A DNA stretch of 64,000 bases from Natronoglomus mannanivorans. GTDB lineage: Archaea; Halobacteriota; Halobacteria; Halobacteriales; Natrialbaceae. Under the pieces are notes generated by a model. It was given only the letters and a program-made list of their open reading frames with translations. It was not told where the DNA came from and searched no databases. The DNA lies in NCBI GenBank assembly GCA_025517485.1, contig JAOPKB010000001.1, positions 372,001 to 436,000 on the forward strand, given 5' to 3'. Positions 16,942 through 25,527 of this stretch are shown here, one piece after another. Position 1 is the stretch's first letter. Each line of letters starts with the position of its first letter. The position numbers and the translations under genes are program-made.

Positions 16942-18008
16942 ATACGACTGAATTCGACCGCCGTTTTTATAGTCGTATCGTCATTCTCGAACGCTGCCTC
17001 GAAATCCTCGAGATCGTAGATCCCTGTCACGAGTTCCTCGAGGAACCACTCCGGTAACGCGGTGAGCGTGTCGATAGCCGACTCGAAGTGGCCGCGGTGT
17101 GAGTTGACGCTGCCGACCAGGGCCTTGTTGTGCAAGACGAACTCGCGGTGGAGGTCGCCGCCGTCGATCTCGAACTCCCACGAACCGGGAACTCCCAGCA
17201 GTGCGCCGACGCCGTTGGGGGCCAGCGCCTCGATCGTCTCGAAGGCGTGGGGCGCGACACCCGTGGCCTCGTAGACGAAATCCATCGCCTCGTGGACCGC
17301 CGGAATTTCCGAGACCGGCGTCTCCCGGGAATCGACGTACGTCGCGCCGAGGTTCTCGATGATGTCGATCGTGAGATCCGGGCGATCGCGCCGGCCTAGA
17401 CAGTAGGTCCGCTCGTAGCCCAGCGTGTGCTCGAACATCGCGAGGGTGAGCAGCCCCAGCGAGCCGTTGCCGAGGACGAGCGCCGACTCGGGATTCCAGT
17501 CGAACGCCGACCGCGACGCGTACGCGTGTTCGATCGCCTTCTCCGAGATGCTGATCGGCTCGACGAGGAAGCCGAGCGATGCGAGTTCCTCGGGGATCGG
17601 TACCAGATACTCGGCGGGACTCGTGACGTACTCGGCCATGAAGCCGTGGTCGCCGACGATCCCCCGCTCGACGTACTCGCCGTCGGGCGCCATGTCCGGT
17701 TCGCCGCGTTCGAAGTAGTCGTTCGAGCCACTCGCCGGCGGACGCCGCACCGTCGGGACGACGATCGTCCCCTCCTCGAGGTCGGTTCCGTTGGCATCTT
17801 CGACGACGCCGACGGCCTCGTGGCCGAGTACGAGGTGGTCCTCGCCGTCGGGGACGCCGCCGTGGCCGCCGCCGATGACCTCGTGGTCGGTGCCGTCGAC
17901 GCCGACGCGGAGGATCCGAACGAGCGCTTCGCCCGCCGCCGGTTCGGGAACGGGCTTCTCGATGACGACTGGTTCACCCGCTCCGGGTTCGACTGCGATG
18001 GTTTTCAT
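16938..18008 (-). CDS. gdh: Glucose 1-dehydrogenase (zinc-dependent)
   Basis: This 356-residue medium-chain dehydrogenase oxidises glucose to gluconolactone with NAD(P)+, the first step of the haloarchaeal semi-phosphorylated Entner-Doudoroff pathway. The zinc ligands known from Haloferax mediterranei GlcDH are all visible: Asp38 (GVDGTDHE), His63 and Glu64 (LGHEAVG) and Glu150 (FLVEPIS). The cofactor domain has ALVLGNGSLGLLTLAMF. Length and sequence match the family from end to end. It overlaps gfcR by four bases. A near-match to the TrmB operator lies at 18041-18056, just upstream of a T-rich TATA-like element, suggesting regulation by sugar-responsive factors. Confidence 0.93.
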   Translation of the reverse strand: MKTIAVEPGAGEPVVIEKPVPEPAAGEALVRILRVGVDGTDHEVIGGGHGGVPDGEDHLVLGHEAVGVVEDANGTDLEEGTIVVPTVRRPPASGSNDYFERGEPDMAPDGEYVERGIVGDHGFMAEYVTSPAEYLVPIPEELASLGFLVEPISISEKAIEHAYASRSAFDWNPESALVLGNGSLGLLTLAMFEHTLGYERTYCLGRRDRPDLTIDIIENLGATYVDSRETPVSEIPAVHEAMDFVYEATGVAPHAFETIEALAPNGVGALLGVPGSWEFEIDGGDLHREFVLHNKALVGSVNSHRGHFESAIDTLTALPEWFLEELVTGIYDLEDFEAAFENDDTTIKTAVEFSRI

Positions 18009-18040
18009 ACGCGACCGTAGACCCCTTCAGCAAAAATAGT

Positions 18041-18056
18041 TATTCCTTTCCGAGTA
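18041..18056. promoter_or_regulatory. TrmB-type operator upstream of gdh-gfcR
   Basis: TATT-CCTTTCC-GAGTA differs by one base from the haloarchaeal TrmB motif TACT-N7/8-GAGTA. It lies 33-48 bases upstream of the gdh start at 18008, next to a TATA-like AAAAATAGT (18032-18040, minus-strand ACTATTTTT). A site upstream of the TATA box fits an activating position. Binding is inferred from motif match only. Confidence 0.5.
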
Positions 18057-18189
18057 AACTTGTCCGCGAAGTGGGTCGGCGGTGACGACGGTCCTCGAGT
18101 GGGGTCGTAACGACGGTCCGCAAGTGCGATTCGCATCCACGGCGCGGCCGGACCGAACGATTATCGTGCTCCCACCGAGTTGTCGAGCC

Positions 18190-19467
18190 ATGGAACGCTA
18201 CGATCTCGTCTACCGACTGTACGACGAGTTCGACACGGAGTCACTCCAGGAGTACCAGGAGTTCGTCGACCTCTTCCCGGCGATCGACTCGCGAGTCGTT
18301 CTCGAGCATTGGCGGGACGCCAGCGACGAACTCGAGGGCCGCAAGGACGAGATACGGGACGCCTTCGCGTCGGGAGAGACCTTCGCCGAGGTGGCCGCGC
18401 GCGCGACTCGCGAGCAGGCGTTTACCGCACTCGACCTCGAGGCCAAGTACGGGCGTCCGGTGAACGTCCTCGTGCTCGACGTCGACGAGACGCTGCGCTC
18501 GGCGGGTGGGACCGACAACGAGATTCCCCGGGACACGCTGCACATGCTCACCGAGTTCCACGAACAGGGTGTCCCGATCGTCATCTGTACGGGCCAGACG
18601 CTCGAGAACGTCAAGGGGTTCGCCATTCAGGGGTTGGGCAGCGAAATCGTCCACTCCGGCTCGCTCTCGATCGTCTACGAGGCGGGGACGGGCGTGTTCA
18701 CGCCGGGCCACGGCGCCGACACGAAACAACTCCTCTACGAGGATCTGGACGGTGAGATCCGCGACGTCTTCGACGACGTTCGCTCTCGAGTCCTCCCCGA
18801 GGCGTCCGAGGAGCTCCGACGGGGTTGTCACCTGCAGGGCAACGAGTTCAACGTGACGCTCAAGCCGAACTACGAAACGGGGACCTCACTCGCACGGGAG
18901 ACGATCGACGAGGCGCTGATCTACCTGATCGATCTGCTGGCCGACGCCGTCGGATCGATCGTCGACGTCGATACCGAGGTTGACGGCGACGAAGAGCGAA
19001 ACGGAGACGAGACGCTCACCGACTGGACCCGCGCCTTCTACGCCGACCAGGATCCCGAAATCCGAACCGTTCTCGAGCAACACGGCTCCTATCCCGACGT
19101 TTCCGTGGGGGACGTTCCGGACGAACTCGCCGCCGTCCTCGAGCGGATCGACGTCGCCTACTACGAAGCTGACGCCGCCGAAATCGGGAGTCTCGAGTTG
19201 AACAAGGTCGTCGGGGTCGAACGCGCCCTCGACGTGCTGGGCGTCGACGACCCGTTCGCGCTGGTGATGGGTGACTCCAAGAGCGACCTGCGAGTGATGG
19301 AGTGGGTCGCCGAGAACGACGCCGGAATCGCTGCGGCACCGGAACACGCCTCGCGAGATACGTTAGATCACGTCATCAGTTCCGACGAGCTCGTCTTCGA
19401 TCAGGGGAAAAGCGTCGATCTGTTGCGAACGGTCTACGCGTTGAATCGGTTCGCACGACTGGGCTGA
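18190..19467 (+). CDS. HAD-superfamily hydrolase with extended N-terminus
   Basis: This 425-residue protein has a HAD core starting with VLVLDVDETLRS (nucleophile Asp97, Asp99), a motif II-type threonine (VICTGQT), and a late GDSKSDLRVMEWV motif IV. About 90 helical residues precede the core (with WRDASDELEGRKDEIRDAFA), which is unusual. A long cap or insert lies between motifs II and IV. HAD enzymes usually hydrolyse phosphate esters of small molecules; the substrate is not evident. The ATG at 18190 is used because upstream in-frame sequence is not protein-like. The gene diverges from gdh with 181 bases between starts, so it could share regulation with it. Confidence 0.8.
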   Translation: MERYDLVYRLYDEFDTESLQEYQEFVDLFPAIDSRVVLEHWRDASDELEGRKDEIRDAFASGETFAEVAARATREQAFTALDLEAKYGRPVNVLVLDVDETLRSAGGTDNEIPRDTLHMLTEFHEQGVPIVICTGQTLENVKGFAIQGLGSEIVHSGSLSIVYEAGTGVFTPGHGADTKQLLYEDLDGEIRDVFDDVRSRVLPEASEELRRGCHLQGNEFNVTLKPNYETGTSLARETIDEALIYLIDLLADAVGSIVDVDTEVDGDEERNGDETLTDWTRAFYADQDPEIRTVLEQHGSYPDVSVGDVPDELAAVLERIDVAYYEADAAEIGSLELNKVVGVERALDVLGVDDPFALVMGDSKSDLRVMEWVAENDAGIAAAPEHASRDTLDHVISSDELVFDQGKSVDLLRTVYALNRFARLG

Positions 19468-19896
19468 CAGTCCCAGTCGCTCAGTACCCCGATCCCGAAG
19501 GCACGACCCGGCTCGAGAGATCTGCCGTTTCCCGGGCGACGCGATGCCGTGATGGAACTCCCGTCTGGTCTCGTTCGTCGCCGTCGTGTCGCGATCGCAT
19601 ACAGAAACGAAATCGTGAAAATCAAGGTATTGTATGGGTAACAGCGAGGATTTCGCCCGATCTACTTAAACGGCTGGAACACTCAAGGCCGCAGACCAAC
19701 CGGCTCACTGCTGAAGGTACAAGCCGGGCGATCCGGGTGATGTGACCCCTGGGATGGTCGATTTTTGTGAACGTCCCTGACCAGCCTCTCCCGGCGCGCC
19801 GAACCCCGCCATCATGATCCGAACAATCGTCAGTCAGAGGCGCCGCGGCCGTGAGTTCGATCGATCACCGACTGTCCAGAGCGGAGGTGAGAGCCG
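19468..19896. other. Intergenic region with a candidate small RNA
   Basis: No gene is convincing here. Near 19664-19671 there is a promoter-like CTTAAAC. It is followed by a region that can fold (CCGGCT 19700-19705 with AGCCGG 19722-19727), then a T-run at 19762-19766. This could be a short RNA of about 75-85 bases. It does not fold as a tRNA. Evidence is weak. Confidence 0.25.
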
Positions 19897-20562
19897 ATGA
19901 CGACGGTCACCGAAGTCTCGCTTCCCGCCAGCGACGTCGCCCTCGCAGAGACGTTCACGGCGCTTCCCGACCTCGAGATCCGGGTCAAGAGCGTCGTCGC
20001 CGAAGGCCCCCTCCAGACGATGCCGCTGGTCTGGATCGCGAACGCTCCGCGCGACGACATCGAAGAGGCGCTCGCCGACGATCCGACCGTCGACGAGTTC
20101 ACGTGCTTGCTCGAGGACGCCGACACCGAAGAGTGGCTCTACCGGATCGAGTACGACTCGACGGTCGGAGAGGTCTGTGGTGCGATCTACGATCACGACG
20201 GGACGATCCTCGACGCCCAGTGTTCGACCAGCCACTGGACGTTCCGACTCCTGTTCCCCGACCGCGACCTGCTCTCGGCGACGATCGACGAACTCGAGGC
20301 CCAGGACATCCACGTCGACGTCAGGCGCATGGTCGAAGCCGGCCGCAACGCCGACCTCGAGGCGACAGCCGCGCTCACGGAGGCCCAGGAGGAGGCGATC
20401 AGCGAGGCCTACCGTCGGGGCTACTACGACGTTCCCCGCCAGATTTCCCTCGAGGAACTGGCCGACGAACTCGACATCTCACATCAGGCGCTCTCGGAGC
20501 GATTGCGCCGGGCGAGCAAGGTGCTCGCGAGCGAGCAGGTCGACGAAGCGGTCGCGCAGTGA
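19897..20562 (+). CDS. Bat-type HTH regulator
   Basis: This 221-residue protein has a C-terminal Bat-type helix-turn-helix (HTH_10): LTEAQEEAISEAYRRGYYDVPRQ followed by ISLEELADELDISHQALSERLRRASKVL. The N-terminal about 150 residues match the bacterio-opsin-activator-type sensory domain of haloarchaeal regulators, rich in beta strands, with LYRIEYDSTVGEVCGAIYDHDG and WTFRLLFPDRD. Such proteins control light, oxygen or metabolic responses; the target is not known. It lies downstream of the HAD gene on the same strand with a 430-base gap, so it probably has its own promoter. Confidence 0.88.
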   Translation: MTTVTEVSLPASDVALAETFTALPDLEIRVKSVVAEGPLQTMPLVWIANAPRDDIEEALADDPTVDEFTCLLEDADTEEWLYRIEYDSTVGEVCGAIYDHDGTILDAQCSTSHWTFRLLFPDRDLLSATIDELEAQDIHVDVRRMVEAGRNADLEATAALTEAQEEAISEAYRRGYYDVPRQISLEELADELDISHQALSERLRRASKVLASEQVDEAVAQ

Positions 20563-21028
20563 GCGGCGTTCGAATCCGACGCTGAAGCTGTACTCGAGTC
20601 GGTTTCGAGACCTCGAGTCACAGTCGAACCGCGATCGTTCGGGCTGTTCGTGACTGTGACCAGAATTGATTCTGACGATGTTTTTTCCCTGCTCCTACGG
20701 AGAGTCTCAGTAGCCGTCGATTCGATCACTGTCTCTGTATTCCGGTCCGTACGCAGTACTGCATCGATCGATTTGCGGAGGGACACTGCGTATCGATCCC
20801 GGAGAGTTGCTCGTCGCTTGGGAACGAACACGAGCGGATTCTGCCGCCAGGCGTCGTACCGATCCGCGTTTTCAGCGACCGACCAGGCGCTCTGGGGCCA
20901 CGATCCCAGCGCGTCGTGTACGTCCCGATACGACAGCAAATTCTCACCGTCTTCTCGACGTCAGAAGGATCACTCAGCGACTGCACACCGGGGAGTCGTT
21001 TTTGCCGTCGCCCGCCGAAGGGGCCCGT
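20563..21028. other. Intergenic region upstream of acyl-CoA dehydrogenase
   Basis: Most of this stretch has no supported gene. On the minus strand, a frame starting at 20939 encodes about 45 residues that look protein-like (SYRDVHDALGSWPQSAW, DRYDAWRQNPLVFVPK), then becomes unlike a real protein. It may be a gene remnant or chance reading frame. Confidence 0.25.
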
Positions 21029-22153
21029 ATGGAACTTTCGGACGAACAGGCCGCGGTCAGGGACGTCGTGCGCGAGTTCGCACGCGAGGAAATCCGGCCG
21101 GCGGCCGCCGAGGCCGATCGGACGGAGACGTTCCCCGAGGACGTCTGGGACGGGCTGGCGGAGTTGGATCTGACAGGATTGACCGTCCCCGAGGAGTACG
21201 GCGGTTACGACGCCGACCCCGTGACCTACGCCGTCGTCAACGAGGAGATCGCCGGCGGCGCGCTCGCGGTCGCGACGGCACTCTCGGTCCACTGCCTCGC
21301 GACGTCCTGTCTCGCCGAGTTCGCGACCGACGAACAACAGGAGCGGTGGCTCCCGGAGATGGCTCGAGGCCGGCCCGTCGGCGCGTTCGCGCTCTCCGAA
21401 CCCCACGCCGGGTCGAACCCCGCGGAGATGTCCACCGAGGCCCGCCGCGACGGCGACGAGTACGTCATCGACGGCGAGAAGCAGTGGATCACCAACGGCC
21501 AACGCGCGGGCGTGATCGTCCTCTTTGCGAAGACCGATCGAGACGATCCCGACTCGATCACCCAGTTTCTCGTCCCCGCCGACGCCGACGGGCTCACCGT
21601 CGGCGAGAAAGAGGACAAACTGGGACTGCGCGCCAGCGACACGACCGCGCTGACCTTCGACGGCGTCCGAATCCCCGCCGAGAATCGGTTGACTGAGGAG
21701 GGGCGAGGTCTCTCCGCGGCCTTCGAAATCCTGACCGACGGTCGGATCGGCATCGCCGCCCAGTCGGTCGGCCTCGCCGCGCACGCGCTCGAGGAGGCAC
21801 TCGCGTACAGCCAGGAGCGCGAGCAGTTCGGCGAACCGATCAGTGAGATCCAGACGATCCGGCACAAGCTCGCGGAGATGGCGACGCAGACGGAGGCCGC
21901 CCGCCAGCTCACCAGATACGCGGCCCGCCAGCGAACGGCCGGTGACGGCGCGCTGGCCGCGAGCATGGCCAAGTACTTCGCGAGCGAGGCGGCGATGGCC
22001 GTCACCAACGAGGCCGTCCAGATCCACGGCGGCTACGGCTACGTGAGCGAGTTCGACGTCGAACGTCTCTACCGGGACGCCAAGATAACCGAGATCTACG
22101 AGGGGACGACGGAGATCCAGAAGACGATCATCGCGCGGACCCTCCTCGAGTGA
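21029..22153 (+). CDS. Acyl-CoA dehydrogenase
   Basis: This 374-residue flavoenzyme oxidises acyl-CoA to 2-enoyl-CoA in fatty-acid or branched-chain catabolism. It starts MELSDEQAAVRDVVREFAREE, has the substrate/FAD loop FALSEPHAGSNPAEM and the WITNGQRAGVIVLFAKT motif. The C-terminal signature RDAKITEIYEGTTEIQK includes the catalytic-base glutamate region of the butyryl/medium-chain class. Length is standard. The ATG at 21029 is chosen because the family N-terminus starts there; longer frames upstream are not protein-like. No other beta-oxidation gene is adjacent, so chain-length specificity cannot be stated. Confidence 0.93.
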   Translation: MELSDEQAAVRDVVREFAREEIRPAAAEADRTETFPEDVWDGLAELDLTGLTVPEEYGGYDADPVTYAVVNEEIAGGALAVATALSVHCLATSCLAEFATDEQQERWLPEMARGRPVGAFALSEPHAGSNPAEMSTEARRDGDEYVIDGEKQWITNGQRAGVIVLFAKTDRDDPDSITQFLVPADADGLTVGEKEDKLGLRASDTTALTFDGVRIPAENRLTEEGRGLSAAFEILTDGRIGIAAQSVGLAAHALEEALAYSQEREQFGEPISEIQTIRHKLAEMATQTEAARQLTRYAARQRTAGDGALAASMAKYFASEAAMAVTNEAVQIHGGYGYVSEFDVERLYRDAKITEIYEGTTEIQKTIIARTLLE

Positions 22154-22275
22154 GCGTGAACGTGTGTGAGCGCGACCGTCTCTCGAGCCGTCGGCCGACA
22201 CTCGAACGACGATCACTCGTTCGACGCCTGTAATCCACCGACATTATCAAACCGTTCCCCCGCGTATCAACGGCT

Positions 22276-22815
22276 GTGACAGACTACGACGCCGTCGTCT
22301 ACGATCTCGACGGGACGCTCGTCGACCTCAACGTCGACTGGAACGCCGTCGCACTCGACGTCCTCGAGGTGTACGCATCGGCCGCGGTCGACGCCCCCAG
22401 CCGGGAACTCTGGGACCTCCTCGCGGCCGCGAGCGACTTCGATCTCGCTCCGGAGGTCGAGGCGGCGATCGCCGACCACGAACGCGAGGGGGCCCGGACG
22501 AGTCGCCGACTTCCTCACGCCGAGGAGGTGCTGGCCTGCGAGGTCCCCGCGGGCGTCTGTTCGCTCAACTGCGAGGCGGCGTGTCGGATCGCCCTCGAGC
22601 GCCACGGCCTGATAGCGGAGATCGAAGCGATCGTCGGTCGCGATACCGTCGAAACGCGGAAACCGGATCCAGAACCGCTGCTCGAGACGATTCGTGGGCT
22701 GTCGGCGACGCCGGATCGGACGCTGTTCGTGGGGGACTCCAAACGCGACGAGCGCACTGCACAACGAGCGGGGACGGACTTCGAGTACGTCGGTAACGGC
22801 CCGACCCGGGTGTAA
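22276..22815 (+). CDS. HAD-superfamily hydrolase (phosphoglycolate phosphatase-like)
   Basis: This 179-residue cytosolic HAD hydrolase has motif I YDLDGTLVD (Asp10), motif II-type serine in VCSLNCEAA, motif III lysine in RKPDPEP and motif IV VGDSKRDERTAQRAG. It is short for a phosphoglycolate phosphatase, with a small helical cap. Likely a small-molecule phosphatase; substrate unknown. The start is GTG at 22276 (GTGACAGAC). A gene with a different fold (acyl-CoA dehydrogenase) lies 122 bases upstream on the same strand. Confidence 0.85.
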   Translation: MTDYDAVVYDLDGTLVDLNVDWNAVALDVLEVYASAAVDAPSRELWDLLAAASDFDLAPEVEAAIADHEREGARTSRRLPHAEEVLACEVPAGVCSLNCEAACRIALERHGLIAEIEAIVGRDTVETRKPDPEPLLETIRGLSATPDRTLFVGDSKRDERTAQRAGTDFEYVGNGPTRV

Positions 22816-23042
22816 CCGTCATCACGGTCTATATCGCGACCGGGCGAGACCGTTACCGAGCCGAGACGGGGCTGCCGTGAACGAATCCGGCGAGCGCACG
22901 AACTGAACGTTCCGGTGCCCGACGAAGAAATAGCCGGAGAGGAGTAACGAGTCGACGAGTCCCCGACTTCCTCGCCGGTCGTCGAAACGTCTGGGAATCG
23001 GTGTCGAACGCGGATCTCCCCGTTCCGATCTCCGATGGACGG

Positions 23043-23297
23043 TTACTCTTCAGGCACCTGACTTCGACCCTCGAGTCGCTTCGCGTACGCAAACACGGCG
23101 AGCGCAGTGAGAATCCAGACGACGGCACCGACCCGGATCGCAAACTCGACTCGAGAGCCCCACGTCGGCAGGGAGAACTGCGTCGAGAGGAGGGCGACGA
23201 TGGGGGCGCCGACGAGGATCGTCGTCACGAACGTCGTCTGCATGACCCAGCCGTAGTCGACACCCTCCGGATCGGACGTTTCGACGGGCTCTGGCAC
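23043..23297 (-). CDS. Small two-TM haloarchaeal membrane protein (DUF5822-like)
   Basis: This 84-residue protein has two transmembrane helices (TTFVTTILVGAPIVALLST and VGAVVWILTALAVFAYAKRL) between short charged ends. It resembles a family of small haloarchaeal membrane proteins (I believe DUF5822, from memory). It is divergent from panB, with starts 182 bases apart. No function is known. Confidence 0.7.
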   Translation of the reverse strand: MPEPVETSDPEGVDYGWVMQTTFVTTILVGAPIVALLSTQFSLPTWGSRVEFAIRVGAVVWILTALAVFAYAKRLEGRSQVPEE

Positions 23298-23479
23298 GGT
23301 CGTCTTTCTCGATGGAATCCTCTTAAGCCCGCCGTTCCCGTCCGAACCGGCGTCGACACTCGAGTTCGATCACCCGATCCTCGCTCGCGTTCTCGTCTAT
23401 CGCGCGTTCACTTTCGTCCCCATAACTCGCAACGCCCCGTCCGGCAGTATCTTTACCCATCCGGGACGAATGGGTGGGT

Positions 23480-24292
23480 ATGCCAACCGTGAGGGATCTG
23501 CACGCCAAGGCGGGTTCGGAGCCGATCACGATGCTGACGGCCTACGACGCACCGGCAGCCGAAATCGTCGACGAGGCGGGTGCCGACGTCATCCTCGTCG
23601 GCGACAGCGTCGGCAATACTGATCTGGGCTACGAAACGACGCTCCCGGTCACCGTCGACGAGATGGCGAGTCGCGTCGGCGCCGTCTCCCGGGCGACCGA
23701 GGACGCGATGATCGTCGCCGACATGCCCTTTCTCTCCTACGGCGTCGACGAGAGCGAGAGCACCGCGAACGCCGGACGCATGCTCAAAGAGGAGGGCGCA
23801 CATGCGGTCAAACTCGAGAGCGGCCCCCACACCGTCGATCTCACCGAGAAACTGGTCCAGCTCGGTATTCCGGTGATGGCCCACCTGGGATTGACGCCAC
23901 AGCACGTCAATCAGTACGGCGGCTATCCGCGACAGGGAACGACCCAGGAGGCCGCGGATCGAATCCTCGAGCTCGCTCGCGACCACGAGGACGCGGGTGC
24001 GTTCTCGCTCGTCTTGGAGCACGTCCCCTCGAACCTCGCGGCGGACGTCACCGAGGCGATCGACATCCCGACGATCGGGATCGGTGCCGGCCCCGACTGC
24101 GACGGACAGGTGCTGGTGTTCAACGACGCCGTCGGGCTCACCGAGTGGAGCCCCTCGTTCTCCAAGCAGTTCGGCGACGTCCGCGGCGAGATGATGGCCG
24201 CAGTCGAAGACTACGTCTCGGCGGTCGAAGACCGGGAGTTCCCCGCCGAGGAACACAGCCACGAGGAGACCGACCTCGAGGACCTCTACTGA
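23480..24292 (+). CDS. panB: 3-methyl-2-oxobutanoate hydroxymethyltransferase
   Basis: This 270-residue enzyme makes ketopantoate from 2-oxoisovalerate and 5,10-methylene-tetrahydropterin, the first committed step of pantothenate and CoA synthesis. The PanB pattern is clear: TMLTAYDAPAAEIVDEAGAD, VGDSVGNTDLGYETTLPV, VADMPFLSYG, AHAVKLESG, PVMAHLGLTPQ and IGIGAGPDCDGQVLV. A methylene-THF donor could come through folD and glyA, also in this window. ATG 23480 is preferred to GTG 23474, two codons upstream. It overlaps the convergent alpha/beta hydrolase gene by seven bases at the 3' ends. Confidence 0.95.
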   Translation: MPTVRDLHAKAGSEPITMLTAYDAPAAEIVDEAGADVILVGDSVGNTDLGYETTLPVTVDEMASRVGAVSRATEDAMIVADMPFLSYGVDESESTANAGRMLKEEGAHAVKLESGPHTVDLTEKLVQLGIPVMAHLGLTPQHVNQYGGYPRQGTTQEAADRILELARDHEDAGAFSLVLEHVPSNLAADVTEAIDIPTIGIGAGPDCDGQVLVFNDAVGLTEWSPSFSKQFGDVRGEMMAAVEDYVSAVEDREFPAEEHSHEETDLEDLY

Positions 24293-25068
24293 ACTGACGC
24301 GAGAAACTCGGAGACGGCTTCGTCGAACGCGCGGGGCTGCTCGACCATCGGCATGTGCGCGGCGTCCTCAATCTCGGCGAGAGAGGCGTCCGGAATCTCG
24401 TCGGCGAGGTACTCGTGAAACCACGGCGGCGTGAGCTGATCGTACTCGCCGTAGGCGGCGAGCACCGGCACGTCGATCTCACCGAGTCGATCCCGGACGT
24501 CGAAGTCGTGGCAGGTCAGGAAATCTCGGCGAGTTACTTCCTGTCCACACTCGCGCATCGCCTCGAGCGATCGCTCTCGCGTCTCGGAACTCGGGTCGTG
24601 AAACAGCCGATCCGGCTCGTGGAGGAACTCGAGCGCCCGCTCGAAGTCCGACTCGAGCCACTCGAGGAGGTCCTCGAGGACGCCCATCCGGGCGCCGGTT
24701 CCGGTGAGAACGACCGCCTCGGGTGTGAACTCGTCCGCTCGCTCGAGCAAGACGTGCAAGACCACGGCGCCGCCGAGGGAACTCCCGACGAGGACGGAGG
24801 CGTCCGTCGCGTCCGCGACCGCGAGCACGTCGTCGGCGTACGCGGACCGAGTCGTGTAGCCGGGACTGGCGTCGATATCCTCGGAGTGTCCGTGGCCGCT
24901 CAGGTCCAGCGCCGTAGCCGGGCGGTCGGTCAGGCGGAGTTGGGGTCGCCAGACCTCGTGTGAGCCGCCGCTGCCGTGGACGTACAGGGCTGTTCCCGTT
25001 CCCCCGTCAGCCTCGGAATCGGTCTCGACGTAGGCCGTCTCACGGCCGTGATTCGAAACGACTTGCAT
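24286..25068 (-). CDS. Alpha/beta hydrolase
   Basis: This 260-residue alpha/beta-fold hydrolase has an oxyanion loop HGSGGSHEVW (31-40), nucleophile Ser97 in VGSSLGGAV, an acid in AAYGEYDQLTPP and a catalytic His in DAAHMPMVEQP. It is cytosolic, with no signal peptide. These enzymes usually cleave esters, lactones or C-C bonds; substrate unknown. Its 3' end overlaps panB by seven bases on the other strand. The start ATG at 25068 directly precedes the fold. Confidence 0.88.
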   Translation of the reverse strand: MQVVSNHGRETAYVETDSEADGGTGTALYVHGSGGSHEVWRPQLRLTDRPATALDLSGHGHSEDIDASPGYTTRSAYADDVLAVADATDASVLVGSSLGGAVVLHVLLERADEFTPEAVVLTGTGARMGVLEDLLEWLESDFERALEFLHEPDRLFHDPSSETRERSLEAMRECGQEVTRRDFLTCHDFDVRDRLGEIDVPVLAAYGEYDQLTPPWFHEYLADEIPDASLAEIEDAAHMPMVEQPRAFDEAVSEFLASVQ

Positions 25069-25527
25069 ACGCGTTCAATCGTCGGATATTGCCATAAAGC
25101 CACGAGTCGGAATCATCACCCGCTCTCTCGGCGTCGGATTGTCGCGCTCTGTCTCCGGGTCGCGATCGAAGTGCGTGGCGTCTCGAGTGGCGAGTGGCCC
25201 CGTCCGTTTCGACGTTATCGAGGTGACGATCCGTCGACTACGTTCCGGACGTCGATCGGCGAGTTCGTAACCTATATACTGCGGTGGAAAGACCCTACCC
25301 CTACTAGATCGGTGTCGTGATCGGGGTGCCATAGTGGTTCTATCACTGGGCCACGATATCGGAACGCCGGCATCGATCGTCGCGAACGAACGTGGAGAGG
25401 TACCCGATAGCTCGGATCGAGATCGGTCTCGAGGCCGAAACCGACGGCACCGAACTCCTCCCACCGACTCCCCTTTCGTCACCGATTCGGAACGAACGAC
25501 CACAGACTGCACACGGAGAGACGAGTT
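25069..25527. other. Intergenic region between hydrolase and dgoD
   Basis: The only clear element is a TATA-like CCTATATACT at about 25271-25280. No gene is supported. dgoD itself has GGAGAG shortly before its ATG, suggesting a leadered transcript, perhaps from this TATA-like site about 250 bases upstream, or from a closer promoter I cannot recognise. Confidence 0.3.

Noticed and set aside
19640-19780. Possible tRNA
   Set aside because: No GGTTCRANNC T-loop or cloverleaf could be found; the fold is a simple stem.
20484-20939. 151-residue minus-strand frame
   Set aside because: Only the first 45 codons look gene-like; the rest overlaps the end of the Bat-type gene and has unlikely composition.
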